DNA from: Calothrix sp. NIES-3974
GTDB taxonomy: Bacteria; Cyanobacteriota; Cyanobacteriia; Cyanobacteriales; Nostocaceae
Assembly (NCBI RefSeq): GCF_002368395.1
Contig: NZ_AP018254.1
Span: forward strand, 3,720,001 to 3,784,000
Direction of reading: 5' to 3'
Length of the DNA: 64,000 bases
The position numbers and the translations under genes are program-made. This document shows positions 17,446 through 27,344 of this stretch, piece after piece. The notes below the pieces were generated by a model. The model worked only from the letters and a program-made list of their open reading frames with translations, had not been told where the DNA came from and searched no databases. Numbering within the stretch: position 1 is the first letter of the stretch; each line of letters begins with the position of its first letter.

Positions 17446-17545
17446 TGCTCTAACTATAATTATCTATGATATAAACGAACTTCAATAGTATCCTGTCGGA
17501 TTCCTAACACGATTTCCCTGATTTTGTCTCGAATTTTGAAGAAAT

Positions 17546-18226
17546 TTAATTTCTTGACCGGAGAGAGGCTAATTTATCCGCGATGCGAGTTGTTTCGGGT
17601 AAGCGGTATTTGGTGATGCAACGAAATACGTAATCAATGGCTGTTTCCAAACTGACACGATGTCCGGGTGAGACGTAAATCGGTTTGACTCCGGTGCGAG
17701 AACGGACAATAGCACCGATTATTTCCTCTTTGTCCATCAGTGGTTGCCAACTGCCTTTAGTTTCCGGTAATGGTTCATGGGAACCAATTAACCAGGATTT
17801 GGCGACACCGATGGTGGGAACATCGATTAAAACTCCTAGGTGACAAGCAATACCAAAGCGACGGGGATGGGCGATTCCCTGTCCATCACAGATAATAATA
17901 TCTGGGGTAATGGTCAACTGTTCGAGAGCATCTAAAACCGCAGGGATTTCCCGAAATGATAAATATCCGGGGATGTAGGGAAAGGAGGTGGGTCGTTGGG
18001 CTATTTGGGTGGTTTGGACTGTCAAATCAGGGAAGCTCAACACAGCAACGGCTGCTTGGCTAATAGTACCATTATTGAGAAAGCCCATGTCTATCCCAGC
18101 AATATGTTTAACAGGGTGGTTGATTTTATCCTCGGTAATTACCTGTTGGCGTAAACTTTGTTGAATGGCTTTTGCTTGTTCTAAAGTGAGTTGCCAATCA
18201 TGAATTTTTGTGCGATCAATTTCCAT
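17546..18226 (-). CDS. nfi: Endonuclease V (deoxyinosine-specific)
   Basis: It nicks DNA or RNA one base 3' of inosine and so repairs deaminated adenine. Visible active-site elements are AGIDMGF with the first Asp near residue 42, IPGYLSFRE with the Glu near 88, and ICDGQGIAHPRRFGIACHLGV with the second Asp near 110, then GVAKSWL. The frame extends 33 codons upstream to 18325, but that part (SATTYLSSPIKISVVEYDSS) is unlike the family. Beginning at the ATG at 18226 gives about 226 residues, the normal length, so I chose that start. No clear Shine-Dalgarno supports either. Confidence 0.9.
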   Translation of the reverse strand: MEIDRTKIHDWQLTLEQAKAIQQSLRQQVITEDKINHPVKHIAGIDMGFLNNGTISQAAVAVLSFPDLTVQTTQIAQRPTSFPYIPGYLSFREIPAVLDALEQLTITPDIIICDGQGIAHPRRFGIACHLGVLIDVPTIGVAKSWLIGSHEPLPETKGSWQPLMDKEEIIGAIVRSRTGVKPIYVSPGHRVSLETAIDYVFRCITKYRLPETTRIADKLASLRSRN

Positions 18227-18722
18227 AGGAGTAGGAGGTAGTAGCCTACATGCAATGCTGACACTAGAATCATATTCCACCACGCTAATTTTGATAGGTG
18301 AGGAAAGGTACGTAGTTGCACTCATAGCGCTTCATATTCAAGGGTTTTCGAGACTAAAGCCACTACTACAAGCCTCTCAGAACTTATGTGGTTGAATACT
18401 AGAACTAATGAAAGTGCTTAAATAAAGGGCTAGTAGAACTACTACTACGAACTTTAAAATTAATGCGATAGACCAGTAGTCCACCACACAAACTTTGTCG
18501 GGTTGATGGCGAAAATATTCATTTTTCTTAGCGCTTATGTACTAGTGACGAGAAATCAGGTGTTTGGGGTTGCTTGCTTACGACCCTACGGTCAATCCAC
18601 TACGCATCTATGCAATGATGGTGTTTACCTTGTCCTTCCGCAATACTATTTCACTTAAATTTTGATATATTTTCTTCCACTGCTCCCCCTCTGTATCCCC
18701 TATTTCCAACTCCCTCTTTGTT
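18227..18722. other. Intergenic region with dispersed repeat fragments
   Basis: 18330-18500 carries phrases found elsewhere in the window. GTAGTCCACCACACAAACTTTG at 18478 matches AGTACTCCACCACACCAACTTTG at 36451, and its complement lies near 31735. No gene or terminator is recognised. The ABC gene downstream starts at an ATG at 18723 without a clear ribosome binding site. Confidence 0.45.
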
Positions 18723-19700
18723 ATGATTGAAGCGGTAAATCTCACGAAAATATATAACGGGTTAAAGGTCGTTGATCAAGTTTCCTTTCAAGTTAAGGAA
18801 GGGGAAACCTTGGGGTTGCTAGGAACTAGTGGTTGCGGGAAAACAACTACCCTGAAAATGCTGAACCGCTTGATTGAACCTGATTCTGGTCGGGTTTTGA
18901 TTGAGGGGGAAGATATTAGCAAGCGTCAACCGGAAAAATTACGACAGAGAATCGGTTATGTGATGCAAAATAGTGGTTTATTTCCCCATTACACCGTAGC
19001 CGAAAATATTGCCGTTGTCCCCCGATTGTTGGGTTGGCCAAAGCAACGTATTCGCGATCGCATTATTGAATTGCTGCATTTGGTGGGATTACCACCGGAA
19101 AGTTTTGCTCACAGGTATCCCCAAGAACTCAGTGGTGGACAACAACAACGGGTTGGTTTAGCGCGATCGCTGGCTGCTGACCCTCCTCTAATTCTGATGG
19201 ATGAGCCGTTTGGTGCGCTGGATCAAATTACCCGTAGCCAAATTCAGCAGGAATTTTTACAGTTAGAAAGTTTACTACGTAAAACAATTGTGATTGTCAC
19301 CCATGACGTGTTTGAAGCAGTGACACTGTGCGATCGCATTTGTTTGTTGAATCAAGGTAAAATTCAGCAGTTGGGAACACCGAAGCAGTTGGTTTTTCAG
19401 CCGCAGAATGAATTTGTCCGAGATTTTTTGGCTGAATATCAATTTCAATTAGAATTAAAGGTGACAACGGTTCAGGATTTATTACCCTGGTTACAACCAA
19501 CTGCAATCAAGGGGAATAATCCACAGGTATATACAAAAGATACAAGTTTGTTAACTATTTTAGAACAGGTTAAAACTTCTTTATCTCGTGATGAAATTGT
19601 GATTCAGAAGGGCAATAATCAGATAGATTTCACTACAACTGCGGAAAATCTGCTCTCAGCATTTTATGGGTGGAAAAAATCCTTTGATTTTGGATTTTAG
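18723..19700 (+). CDS. ABC transporter ATPase, OpuCA/ProV-like (osmoprotectant type)
   Basis: The 325-residue nucleotide-binding protein has all ATPase motifs: Walker A GTSGCGKTT near 34-42, Q-loop region VMQNSGLFPHYTV near 79, signature LSGGQQQRVGLARSL near 137, Walker B LILMDEPFGALD near 157, and switch His in VTHDVFEA. The YVMQNSGLFPH-type Q-loop and about 80 extra C-terminal residues resemble glycine betaine/choline importers (OpuCA, ProV), though no clear CBS pair is visible. No permease or binding-protein gene is adjacent; the next plus-strand gene is unrelated, so its partners must be encoded elsewhere. Confidence 0.82.
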   Translation: MIEAVNLTKIYNGLKVVDQVSFQVKEGETLGLLGTSGCGKTTTLKMLNRLIEPDSGRVLIEGEDISKRQPEKLRQRIGYVMQNSGLFPHYTVAENIAVVPRLLGWPKQRIRDRIIELLHLVGLPPESFAHRYPQELSGGQQQRVGLARSLAADPPLILMDEPFGALDQITRSQIQQEFLQLESLLRKTIVIVTHDVFEAVTLCDRICLLNQGKIQQLGTPKQLVFQPQNEFVRDFLAEYQFQLELKVTTVQDLLPWLQPTAIKGNNPQVYTKDTSLLTILEQVKTSLSRDEIVIQKGNNQIDFTTTAENLLSAFYGWKKSFDFGF

Positions 19701-19738
19701 ATTTTGGATTTTGGATTTGTGAGAGTAGGGAGTGGGGA

Positions 19739-19760
19739 GAGACGCGATATGTCGCGTCTC
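19739..19760. repeat. Dispersed palindrome GAGACGCG-AT-rich-CGCGTCTC
   Basis: This perfect-arm palindrome sits between the ABC and TPR genes. Related copies with the same arms and variable centre occur at 22734-22755, 23958-23977, 40481-40500, 43285-43304 and 57126-57145. All are intergenic or just outside gene ends and are often joined to GGGAGTAGGG-type repeats. They could form stable stem-loops in RNA but lack consistent U-runs. Confidence 0.7.
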
Positions 19761-19822
19761 TCCCGATTCCCTTCTCCCTACTCCCTGTTGCCAACCTTCA
19801 CAAAAATACTTTTCCCCAGACC

Positions 19823-20872
19823 CTAATTAGTATAAACTAACTGGTAAAACTCTGGATAGTGACGAATTCCATCAAAATCCATATCGGTTTTTGCCCACAT
19901 GCGACATTTGTCGGGATTAAGTTCAATTGCTCGTTGCAGATGGGAAATTGTCGCGGCTAAGTCACCCTGGAGAGCATAGCAACAAGCTTTTCCATAGAAG
20001 GCATTGGCGTAATTTGGTTCTACTTCTAAAAGATGGTCATAGGTTTCTAATGCAGCATTGAGTTGACGCATTTTCGTCAGAGCAATTCCCCGATTTTCTA
20101 GTGCAACTTGATACTGGGGATTAATTGCCAAAGCGCGATCGCAAGAATAAATTACTTCTTCCATCTGTTCCAGTTGAGCATAGGCTGCACCTTGGTTATA
20201 CCAACATTCGGCATTTTCTGGATTCAGAGCAACAGCTTTTTTAAAGCTAGATAAGGCGGCTTCAAAACGTCGTAATTGAAACAGTACCATCCCCTGACTT
20301 AACCACAGCTGACTATTAGTCGGATGATGACGAATTGCCGATGCAAAACTCGTTAAAGCATCATCAAAACGTTGCAAATAACACAATGCCATTGCTTGAT
20401 TTTGCCAAGCTTCAGAAAAGTAGGATTTGATTGCCAAAGCTCGCTGAAAGCTTTCTAATGCCGACTCAAATCGTTGTAAACTGATATAAGCCCAACCGCG
20501 ATCGCGCCATACTTCGTATAGTTCGGGTTGTACCTGCAAAGCCGCATCAAACCGAGTGATCGCTTTTTCCACACAACCCATATGCAACAGTGCCACACCG
20601 TAGGCATAGCATATCTGCGCTATATCGATATCTGTGATATTTGGATCGGATTGCAGGGATTTTTCAAAACAGTAGACCGACTCCGTAAATCTCTTCAGGT
20701 GATTTAAGACCAAACCCCGCAAATACCAAGCATGACCGCCATCTGGCTGAAGTTGCAAAGCGCGATCGCAGTAATCCAAGGCTGACTCTAGCTGACCTGA
20801 ATCTAGGGACGCATTCGCAGCTTTTAAACACACTTCGTAATAGTTTGATTGAATTTCGTTATCCACTGACAA
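19823..20872 (-). CDS. Tetratricopeptide repeat protein
   Basis: The 349 residues are almost wholly TPR units of 34 residues, about nine in all, with recurring W/Y-LRG, A..SF..AL and P.....W signatures (for example HAWYLRGLVLNHLKRFTESVYCFEK near 48). There is no signal peptide, catalytic domain or membrane anchor, so it is a cytosolic protein-interaction scaffold of unknown partners. Single gene on this strand; neighbours give no functional hint. Confidence 0.9.
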   Translation of the reverse strand: MSVDNEIQSNYYEVCLKAANASLDSGQLESALDYCDRALQLQPDGGHAWYLRGLVLNHLKRFTESVYCFEKSLQSDPNITDIDIAQICYAYGVALLHMGCVEKAITRFDAALQVQPELYEVWRDRGWAYISLQRFESALESFQRALAIKSYFSEAWQNQAMALCYLQRFDDALTSFASAIRHHPTNSQLWLSQGMVLFQLRRFEAALSSFKKAVALNPENAECWYNQGAAYAQLEQMEEVIYSCDRALAINPQYQVALENRGIALTKMRQLNAALETYDHLLEVEPNYANAFYGKACCYALQGDLAATISHLQRAIELNPDKCRMWAKTDMDFDGIRHYPEFYQLVYTN

Positions 20873-21270
20873 CCTACTTTAAAAGTAAAAGTATTTTATT
20901 ACCTTTTATTTTTTTTCGCCGAATATAAATCATCATAGGCAGAACGCAGAATAATTGAAAATCGTGAATTCACCGACCTAATTTTATTTAAGTATTTATA
21001 CAGCAAGAAAAAATTTGCTCAATAACATATACGGCAATAAAAATACTCAAAATTACATTTTGAGTTATAATTTATATACTGATATCTGCGTGTAAAATAT
21101 TTTCAAGAATACAGAACACAGGATGGAAGAGGGATGGAAATGATTATTGTACTAGTTGAGCAAAAACCTGCCTTTTTGGTGCAAAAATCCATATTTGGAA
21201 ATACCCAGGGGTTTATCCTAGAGAAGTAGGAAAAAATCGATTAAACAAAAATATTTCCAAGATAGAAAAA
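20873..21270. other. Intergenic region, divergent promoters
   Basis: A very AT-rich 398-base gap between divergent TPR and PucC genes. It must hold both promoters; TATAAT-like words are frequent (for example near 21069), so none can be singled out. No ORF, hairpin terminator or repeat element is recognised. Confidence 0.4.
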
Positions 21271-22710
21271 ATGGCTAGTGGTAATTTTGCTGATTCCCGT
21301 TCAGATGTACCTGCACTTCCCCAGGTGGATGTGTTTAGCATGTTCCGTTTAGGCTTGTTCCAGATGGCTTTGGGGATGATGTCGGTTCTGACTTTGGGTG
21401 TGTTGAATCGCATCATGATTGATGAGTTGAAAATACCTGCGTTGATTACGGCTTTAGTTATCGCAGTTCATCAGTTTGTTTCTCCAGTACGGTTATGGTT
21501 TGGCCAAATGTCTGACTCTAAACCCCTGTTTGGCTACCATCGCACCATCTATGTGTGGGCTGGTGCAGTATTATTTGCCTTAGCTTCCTTTCTCGCTGTT
21601 CAGGGAATTTGGCAAATCGGTTTACGTTGGCAAACAGGGAATATTTCCTGGGATACCTGGTTGTGGATTGTCGCGGTTGGGGGTATTTTTGGTTTATACG
21701 GGATAGCGATTAGTTTGAGTTCTACCCCCTTTGCAGCTTTACTGGTGGATATTTCCGATGAGGATAACCGCTCCCAGATAGTTGGGGTGGTATGGTCAAT
21801 GTTGATGGTAGGAATTATAGCTGGGGCGATTCTGAGTAGTAGATTACTGCGGCAAATTGCTTTAGATGCACCCCTTACAGACATAAAAGCCCAGGTTAAT
21901 AACCTATTTTTGATTGTACCAACCTTAGCGATCGCACTGTGTATAGTTGGAACCTACGGAATTGAAAAGAAATACTCCCGTTTTAATCTCAATTCCGATA
22001 ACCATACCCAAAAACCAACACAGAGGGAAGACCAAATCACCTTTGGTAAAGCCATGAAGGTCTTAACAGCGAGTCGGCAAACCAGTATATTTTTCAGCTT
22101 TTTGTTTTTAATGAGTTTAAGCCTGTTTATGCAAGATGCGGTGATGGAACCCTACGGGGGCGAAGTATTTAAAATGACCATTGCCCAAACTACCCGTTTA
22201 AATGCCTTCTTTGGTACAGGAACTTTACTGGGATTAGGATTAACAGGATTTTTAATTGTTCCCCGTATCGGGAAAAAAAATACGACCAAATACGGTTGCA
22301 TTGCCGTTGCTCTGTGTTTAATTTTATTCATAACCTCCGGATTGACAGCCAACCCCAAAGCATTACAGTTAGCTTTGGCCCTATTTGGATTTGCATCCGG
22401 TGTCACCACCACAGGAGCCTTAAGTTTGATGCTCGATTTAACAGCCACAGAAACGGCTGGAACCTTCATTGGTGCATGGGGATTAGCCCAAACCATCGCT
22501 CGTGCATCTGCCACCGTTGCCGGCGGTGGAGTCCTAAATATTGGTAAAATTATGACCACCAATCCCATAATCGCCTACAGCTTAGTTTTTGGTAGTCAAG
22601 CAGTAATCATGGTGATAGCCTTGAGTTTCCTCACCCAGGTCAACATCGCCGAATTTCAGCGCAACGCCAAAGACGCGATCGCGGCTATCCTGGAAAATGA
22701 ATTCGATTAA
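21271..22710 (+). CDS. BCH/PucC-family MFS transporter
   Basis: The 479-residue integral membrane protein has about 12 predicted transmembrane segments. The opening MFRLGLFQMALGMMSVLTLGVLNRIMIDEL, then FVSPVRLWFGQMSDSKPLFGYHRT and the GALSLMLDLT segment late in the protein, are hallmarks of the PucC/BCH1 family. In purple bacteria these proteins aid light-harvesting complex assembly; in cyanobacteria they are thought to handle chlorophyll or pigment carriers, but substrates are unproven. The ATG lies after an AT-rich leader. Single gene; convergent or tandem neighbours are unrelated. Confidence 0.88.
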   Translation: MASGNFADSRSDVPALPQVDVFSMFRLGLFQMALGMMSVLTLGVLNRIMIDELKIPALITALVIAVHQFVSPVRLWFGQMSDSKPLFGYHRTIYVWAGAVLFALASFLAVQGIWQIGLRWQTGNISWDTWLWIVAVGGIFGLYGIAISLSSTPFAALLVDISDEDNRSQIVGVVWSMLMVGIIAGAILSSRLLRQIALDAPLTDIKAQVNNLFLIVPTLAIALCIVGTYGIEKKYSRFNLNSDNHTQKPTQREDQITFGKAMKVLTASRQTSIFFSFLFLMSLSLFMQDAVMEPYGGEVFKMTIAQTTRLNAFFGTGTLLGLGLTGFLIVPRIGKKNTTKYGCIAVALCLILFITSGLTANPKALQLALALFGFASGVTTTGALSLMLDLTATETAGTFIGAWGLAQTIARASATVAGGGVLNIGKIMTTNPIIAYSLVFGSQAVIMVIALSFLTQVNIAEFQRNAKDAIAAILENEFD

Positions 22711-22804
22711 TATCCAGATATATTCATACGTATGAGACGCAATATATCGCGTCTCTACAAATTTGGTATTAATCCCAAATCCCAAATCTAAAATCCCCAA
22801 TCCC

Positions 22805-23611
22805 ATGACTGACTTCTGGACAAAACTAGTCGAATTTGCCAGCACGACAACCCATGACATTGGCAAACAAATCCTCTCCGACTTTGGTAACGCACCAGCT
22901 ATCGAAAAATCCGATGGAACCCTTGTCACCCAAGCCGATAAATGGGCTGATAAACAAATATGTGATGCGATCGCAACCACATTTCCAGAACATGGAATTT
23001 TAAGTGAGGAAGCAAATAAAGTATTCCCTGATACAGATTGGTGCTGGGTGATTGACCCCATTGATGGTACAACTAACTTTACCCGTGGTATTCCCATTTG
23101 GTCGATTTCCCTGGGTCTACTGTACCAAGGTATTCCTATCTTCGGCTATGTCCACCTACCCCCCCTCAACCATTCTTTTTCCGGCTTTTGGTCAGGTAAT
23201 TCTGGACTCCCCACCCCGGATGGTGCATTTCACAATGGTCAACCCATCCACACCAGCGAAGACAATCCCAGTAGTAACCACTTTTTTAACCTTTGTTCCC
23301 GTAGCACTGGTTTGATTAAGCCAGATTTTCCCTTTAAAATTCGGATGTTAGGTGTCGCGAGCTACAATTTCCTCACCGTGGCAATGGGTGCAGTTTTAGG
23401 AGGTGTGGAAGCAACCCCCAAAGTGTGGGATATTGCTGGTGTCTGGCCAATTATTCAAGCTGCTGGTGGCTGTTGGATATCTTTAAAATCAGAGCCTTTT
23501 CCCCTGCAACCTGGTGTGGATTACAGTCAAATTTCCTACCCCACCCTGATATTAAGCCGGAAGGAATTGCAACCTGTGGTTCAACCTTTTTTGGATGACT
23601 GGAAAATATAG
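22805..23611 (+). CDS. Inositol monophosphatase family protein
   Basis: This Mg2+-dependent sugar-phosphate phosphatase family member (268 residues) shows the metal-binding motifs: EE in ILSEEANK near 63, WVIDPIDGTTNFTRGIP near 78-94, and WDIAGVWPIIQAAGG near 205. Substrate could be inositol phosphate, histidinol phosphate or a bisphosphate and cannot be told apart here. The frame opens at 22763, but its first 14 codons are translated intergenic repeat (IPNPKSKIPNP). The ATG at 22805 gives the normal family start and was chosen. Confidence 0.88.
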   Translation: MTDFWTKLVEFASTTTHDIGKQILSDFGNAPAIEKSDGTLVTQADKWADKQICDAIATTFPEHGILSEEANKVFPDTDWCWVIDPIDGTTNFTRGIPIWSISLGLLYQGIPIFGYVHLPPLNHSFSGFWSGNSGLPTPDGAFHNGQPIHTSEDNPSSNHFFNLCSRSTGLIKPDFPFKIRMLGVASYNFLTVAMGAVLGGVEATPKVWDIAGVWPIIQAAGGCWISLKSEPFPLQPGVDYSQISYPTLILSRKELQPVVQPFLDDWKI

Positions 23612-23717
23612 GGAATAGGGAGTGTCAAGAATACAAAAATTTGTTTTGTCAAGTGATGCGATCGCCTGACAGAAGCAGCTGAATTTGATTTGGTTCGGTC
23701 CAATTTACCTACTTCTA

Positions 23718-23906
23718 AGCTCGACTTTATCCATTTTATTGAAGAGGAATCGGATGCGCTTGCGCTTGTACGTTCTCGCCTGTGGGCATTTCGACTTTTT
23801 CTGATATCGGATTCAGACCCCACCTCTGTTAAAGTCCCTAGCAAGAAGATCATCGAGACTTGCTTAGAGCTGCTTTGCTATGCTGTCTAATGGATAAAGT
23901 CGAACT
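23718..23906. repeat. Small element with 18-bp terminal inverted repeats
   Basis: The left end AGCTCGACTTTATCCATT (23718-23735) and right end AATGGATAAAGTCGAACT (23889-23906) are inverted copies with one mismatch, enclosing 153 bases. A 66-codon plus-strand frame crosses it but has no recognisable product. No target duplication is visible. It may be a MITE or an IS remnant. Confidence 0.6.
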
Positions 23907-23994
23907 CTGAGGATGTTTTAAAAGTCGATTTAATATTTAAAAAGAATACTTAAAAAAAGACACGACATGCCGTGTCTGCACAGGTTTATCTATT

Positions 23995-24095
23995 CCTGGA
24001 TTTCTCACGAGTAAGTTGTAAACCTTGAGTGACGGATTGATTTTCTGACTACTCCCTATTCCCTATGGGTTTCAAGGTTTTGTGAGAAATGCGGG
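23995..24095 (+). repeat. MITE-like repeat, CC[CT]G[GC]ATTTCTC family, copy at 23995
   Basis: The 101-bp unit runs from CCTGGATTTCTCACGAGTAAG to TTTTGTGAGAAATGCGGG, with inverted ends of about 13 bases. Inside it has CTTGAGTGACGGATT and a block of ACTCCCTATTCCC repeats. Sister copies lie at 29954-30061 (inverted) and 58079-58180. Confidence 0.75.
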
Positions 24096-24659
24096 TATTG
24101 ACTGTCTTCAATCAATGGTTGATAAAGTATTTATTAATACTTTACTAACATTCTCTACGGATTTTTTCTGGAACACCTACAAAAAAATGTTCATCCCTCA
24201 TACCCCGAATACCCTCCAAACACCGGGTAAAAACTATAGTCACTTTGTCTGAAACACCTACGGTAAGAGGTTTTTAGCTCTGTGGGTGATTATCATTCTC
24301 ATGCATTAGGGTCTAATAGCCCCTTGGAGCCTCATCTTCATACTAACAGAAACCCCCATCAAAAATCAACCCTTTTTCTCAAGTTTTTGGTTGAATTCAA
24401 AGCCGAGATAAATCAAGTTTGATCTGGATTGATATGGGGTGATAAATATCTGAATTGGAGATAATTTTTTGGCTAGCAAGTCTGAATTGCACAAACCGTG
24501 ACAAAAAACTTGTTCTAATACTCCGGCTGTTGATACATATAGGGAAGCTCTGCTTCCTGATTTGAGGCAGTAGCCCTCGTGGAATGCGTCCCCACGCGGA
24601 GCATAGGGACGAGATAATCACAAAAACTGTGTGAACTTACGGGTAAATTTCAACCTGAT
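24096..24659. other. Intergenic region with a Fur-like dyad and dispersed repeat
   Basis: TGATTATCATTCTCA at 24287-24301 resembles a 7-1-7 Fur site, but no gene starts nearby on either strand. The stretch 24563-24606 is an inverted copy of the CCCCATGCTCCGCGTGGGGACGC repeat also seen at 39755 and, in variant form, near 43230 and 43362. The 74-codon frame at 24397-24621 reads through this repeat and is not credible. Confidence 0.45.
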
Positions 24660-25919
24660 TCAATCCCCTCCTTCAGATTTCCAAGCAATTTCCTTGGTCG
24701 GTTGAGGGTCGGGTAATTTGATGGAAACTAAACCCGCAGCGAGAACAAAAGCCATCGAAACCCACAGACAACCAATTAAACCAAACTGTTGGTAAACGAT
24801 TCCCGATAATACCGTTCCCGCTAATCTACCGCCGGAATTTGCCATATAGTAAAAGCCGACATTCAATGCCACTTTATCATCATCGGTAAAGGCCAGTACT
24901 AAATAGGAATGGACTGCGGAATTAAAGGCAAACACCAATCCGAATAGTAATAACCCGGTAATAATTACCCTGTTTGGTTCCAAACCAGATTGGAGTGCGA
25001 TCGCAATTACAGCAGGAACCGCAGTGAGGGTAAATGTCCAAAATTGGATAGTTTTGGCTTGGGGTGGTTTACCGGAACCGAATCGTTTTAATAGGGTAGG
25101 TGCAGAGGATTGGATAATTCCGTAACCAATTACCCAAACTGCCAAAAATCCACCAACTTGCCAAAATGACCAGCCTAATTGGCTACGTAAAAATACGGGT
25201 AATCCCACGACAAACCACACATCCCGCGAACCGAAGAGGAAAAATCTCGCGGCTGAGAGAATATTGATTTCTGAACTTTTGGAAAATAACTGACTGAATT
25301 TAACTTTGGTTTTAATTTTACCCATCCCCCCAGGTAACATCACTCCTGTAAACATCAACAGGAATAAACCGGCGGACATAATCCACAGGGTATTAATAAA
25401 ACCAAACCAAGTTAGGAGTGCAGCACCCAGGAAAAAGCCAAATCCCTTCAAGGCATTTTTGGAACCAGTCAGGATTGCGACCCATTTAAACAAGGCTGAT
25501 TGAGCATCCTGGGGGACAACTAAACGTATTGCACTTTTAGAACTCATTTTCGTCAAGTCTTTGGCAATCCCGGAAAAAGCCTGAGCTACCATCACAAAGA
25601 GGACTGCAAACCATTGTGGCCAATTATCATTTAGTCCGGACAACATTACCATTGAAAAGACTTGTAAACCAATTCCCAGGTAAAGGGTCAATTTTAATCC
25701 AAATTGGGAGCCAATCCAACCACCGAAAAAGTTGGTGACAACACCAAAGATTTCATAAAACAGAAATAAGGAGGCGATTTGAATCGGGGTGTAACCAATA
25801 TTATTAAAATACAGTAACACCAGCATTCTTAAAGCACCATCGGTAATTGTAAAACCCCAGTAGGCGATGGTGACAAGGATGTAATTTTTCAGATTAGCAC
25901 TTGATGCTGTGGTAGACAT
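24660..25919 (-). CDS. arsJ: ArsJ, organoarsenical (1-arseno-3-phosphoglycerate) efflux MFS transporter
   Basis: The 419-residue MFS protein has about 11-12 membrane segments. The opening NYILVTIAYWGFTITDGALRMLVLLYF, then FGGWIGSQFGLKLTLYLGI and AFSGIAKDLTKMSSKSAIRLV, are characteristic of ArsJ. It follows a GAPDH gene on the same strand with a 104-base spacer, the conserved arsJ-gapdh pair. GAPDH joins arsenate to glyceraldehyde 3-phosphate and ArsJ exports the unstable product, which breaks down to arsenate outside. The spacer is filled with TTTTGGATT repeats and AGTCAACAGTCAAC repeats but has no terminator, so co-transcription is likely. Confidence 0.93.
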   Translation of the reverse strand: MSTTASSANLKNYILVTIAYWGFTITDGALRMLVLLYFNNIGYTPIQIASLFLFYEIFGVVTNFFGGWIGSQFGLKLTLYLGIGLQVFSMVMLSGLNDNWPQWFAVLFVMVAQAFSGIAKDLTKMSSKSAIRLVVPQDAQSALFKWVAILTGSKNALKGFGFFLGAALLTWFGFINTLWIMSAGLFLLMFTGVMLPGGMGKIKTKVKFSQLFSKSSEINILSAARFFLFGSRDVWFVVGLPVFLRSQLGWSFWQVGGFLAVWVIGYGIIQSSAPTLLKRFGSGKPPQAKTIQFWTFTLTAVPAVIAIALQSGLEPNRVIITGLLLFGLVFAFNSAVHSYLVLAFTDDDKVALNVGFYYMANSGGRLAGTVLSGIVYQQFGLIGCLWVSMAFVLAAGLVSIKLPDPQPTKEIAWKSEGGD

Positions 25920-26023
25920 AGGGGATTTTGGATTTTGGATTTTGGGTTATTTAAACAGTTAACAGTCACCTGTTAACTGTCAATAGTCAACAGTCAACTG
26001 AATTTCAATTCTTTTCTCAACAG

Positions 26024-27034
26024 TTACTTCAGCATAGTGGCTACTTTCCTTGCTAATTCCACCATCCGATTGGAATAACCCCATTCGTTGTCGTACCAGG
26101 AGAGGATTTTCACCTGGGTTTCGTCCACCACCATCGTGGACAGAGCATCGATAATCGAGGAGCGGGGGTCGTCTTTGTAGTCAATTGAAACCAGTGGTAA
26201 TTCTTCGTAACCTAAAATTCCTTTTAGTTCGCCTTCTGCGGCAGTTTTGAGTAAACTATTTACTTCCTCCACACTGGTGGGTCGAGTCACTTCAAATACG
26301 CAGTCTGTTAATGATGCATTCAATAGGGGTACTCGCACTGCTAATCCATTTAACTTCCCATTTAGTTCTGGATAAATTAAACCAATCGCTGTTGCAGAAC
26401 CGGTTGTCGTCGGAATCAGAGACATCCCTGTCGCTCTAGCTCGTCGTAAATCTTTGTGGGGTGCATCCACTATTGTCTGGGTATTTGTATGGTCATGGAT
26501 GGTGGTAATTAAACCGTGTTTGATACCTAACCCTTCATGGATCACCTTGACGATGGGAGCTAGACAGTTAGTTGTACAGGAAGCTGCTGTGAGTAGGTGA
26601 TGTTTGTCTGGTTCATATAAATGGTCGTTTACACCCATGACGATATTTAAGGCTTCTTTCTTCACTGGTGCTGCGACAATTACTTTTTTGACTCCTTTGG
26701 CAAAATAGGGAGCTAGGTCTTCCGGGGTTTTGAATTTCCCGGAACATTCTAAAACTATATCTATACCTAAATCATCCCAGTTCACGTCCCCTGGTTTTGC
26801 GTACTCACTAAAACTTAAGGATTTACCATCGATGAAAATTTGATTATCTTTAGCGATTATTTCCTTGTCCCAACGTCCATGTACGGAGTCGTATTTGAGT
26901 AGATGAGCGGATGTATGCGCTCCTCCCTTAATTTCATTAATGTGGACAAAATCGATTTCCGGACAACCCCAACCCGCTCGCAAATCTAACCGACCAATCC
27001 GACCAAATCCATTAATGGCAACTCTCTTACTCAT
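26024..27034 (-). CDS. ArsJ-associated glyceraldehyde-3-phosphate dehydrogenase
   Basis: The 336-residue GAPDH has an intact NAD-binding start (INGFGRIGR, 7-15), catalytic Cys in [11 protein letters not shown] near 155, and [12 protein letters not shown] near 313. [25 protein letters not shown] near 31-55 and its coupling to arsJ mark the arsenate-detoxifying type, which makes 1-arseno-3-phosphoglycerate from arsenate. Two ArsR-like operators lie 130-180 bases upstream (27164-27212), pointing to induction by arsenite. It might also support glycolytic flux, but context favours detoxification. Confidence 0.93.
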   Translation of the reverse strand: MSKRVAINGFGRIGRLDLRAGWGCPEIDFVHINEIKGGAHTSAHLLKYDSVHGRWDKEIIAKDNQIFIDGKSLSFSEYAKPGDVNWDDLGIDIVLECSGKFKTPEDLAPYFAKGVKKVIVAAPVKKEALNIVMGVNDHLYEPDKHHLLTAASCTTNCLAPIVKVIHEGLGIKHGLITTIHDHTNTQTIVDAPHKDLRRARATGMSLIPTTTGSATAIGLIYPELNGKLNGLAVRVPLLNASLTDCVFEVTRPTSVEEVNSLLKTAAEGELKGILGYEELPLVSIDYKDDPRSSIIDALSTMVVDETQVKILSWYDNEWGYSNRMVELARKVATMLK

Positions 27035-27163
27035 TCCCCTCTCCTCAATTCTGGTATGTTTTGTTTATTCTGGTTTCCTTATCTACCTGTCAATATCGTT
27101 ACGACATATCTGTAATATTATTTTTCTCGATACCCCTACAGAATATAACAGTATAAAAAATCA

Positions 27164-27212
27164 ATCAAGTTTTATTGATGTATATAATATCATTATTTCA
27201 AAAAAAATTGAT
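27164..27212 (-). promoter_or_regulatory. Tandem ArsR-type operator sites upstream of gapdh-arsJ
   Basis: Site 1, ATCAA-N6-TTGAT at 27164-27179, is a perfect match to the ATCAA-N6-TTGAT pattern I recall for cyanobacterial ArsR. Site 2, TTCAA-N6-TTGAT at 27197-27212, has one mismatch and begins 33 bases later. No arsR gene is in the window, so the repressor would act in trans. Confidence 0.65.
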
Positions 27213-27344
27213 ATGTAAAGTACATAGAGATACATGGTATTTGAGGAGAATTTGCGTGAATGATGAATAGCGATCGCGTCGCTCTATATACTTTGTGTGC
27301 TAGATATTTCCCTTGGGGTTTGTTGACTGTTGACGGGTGACTGA

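Noticed and set aside
23690-23890. 66-codon plus-strand ORF inside the inverted-repeat element
   Set aside because: No recognised motif or ribosome binding site; contained almost wholly within a MITE-like element.
24287-24301. Fur-box-like TGATTATCATTCTCA
   Set aside because: No gene starts close by on either strand, so a regulatory role cannot be supported.
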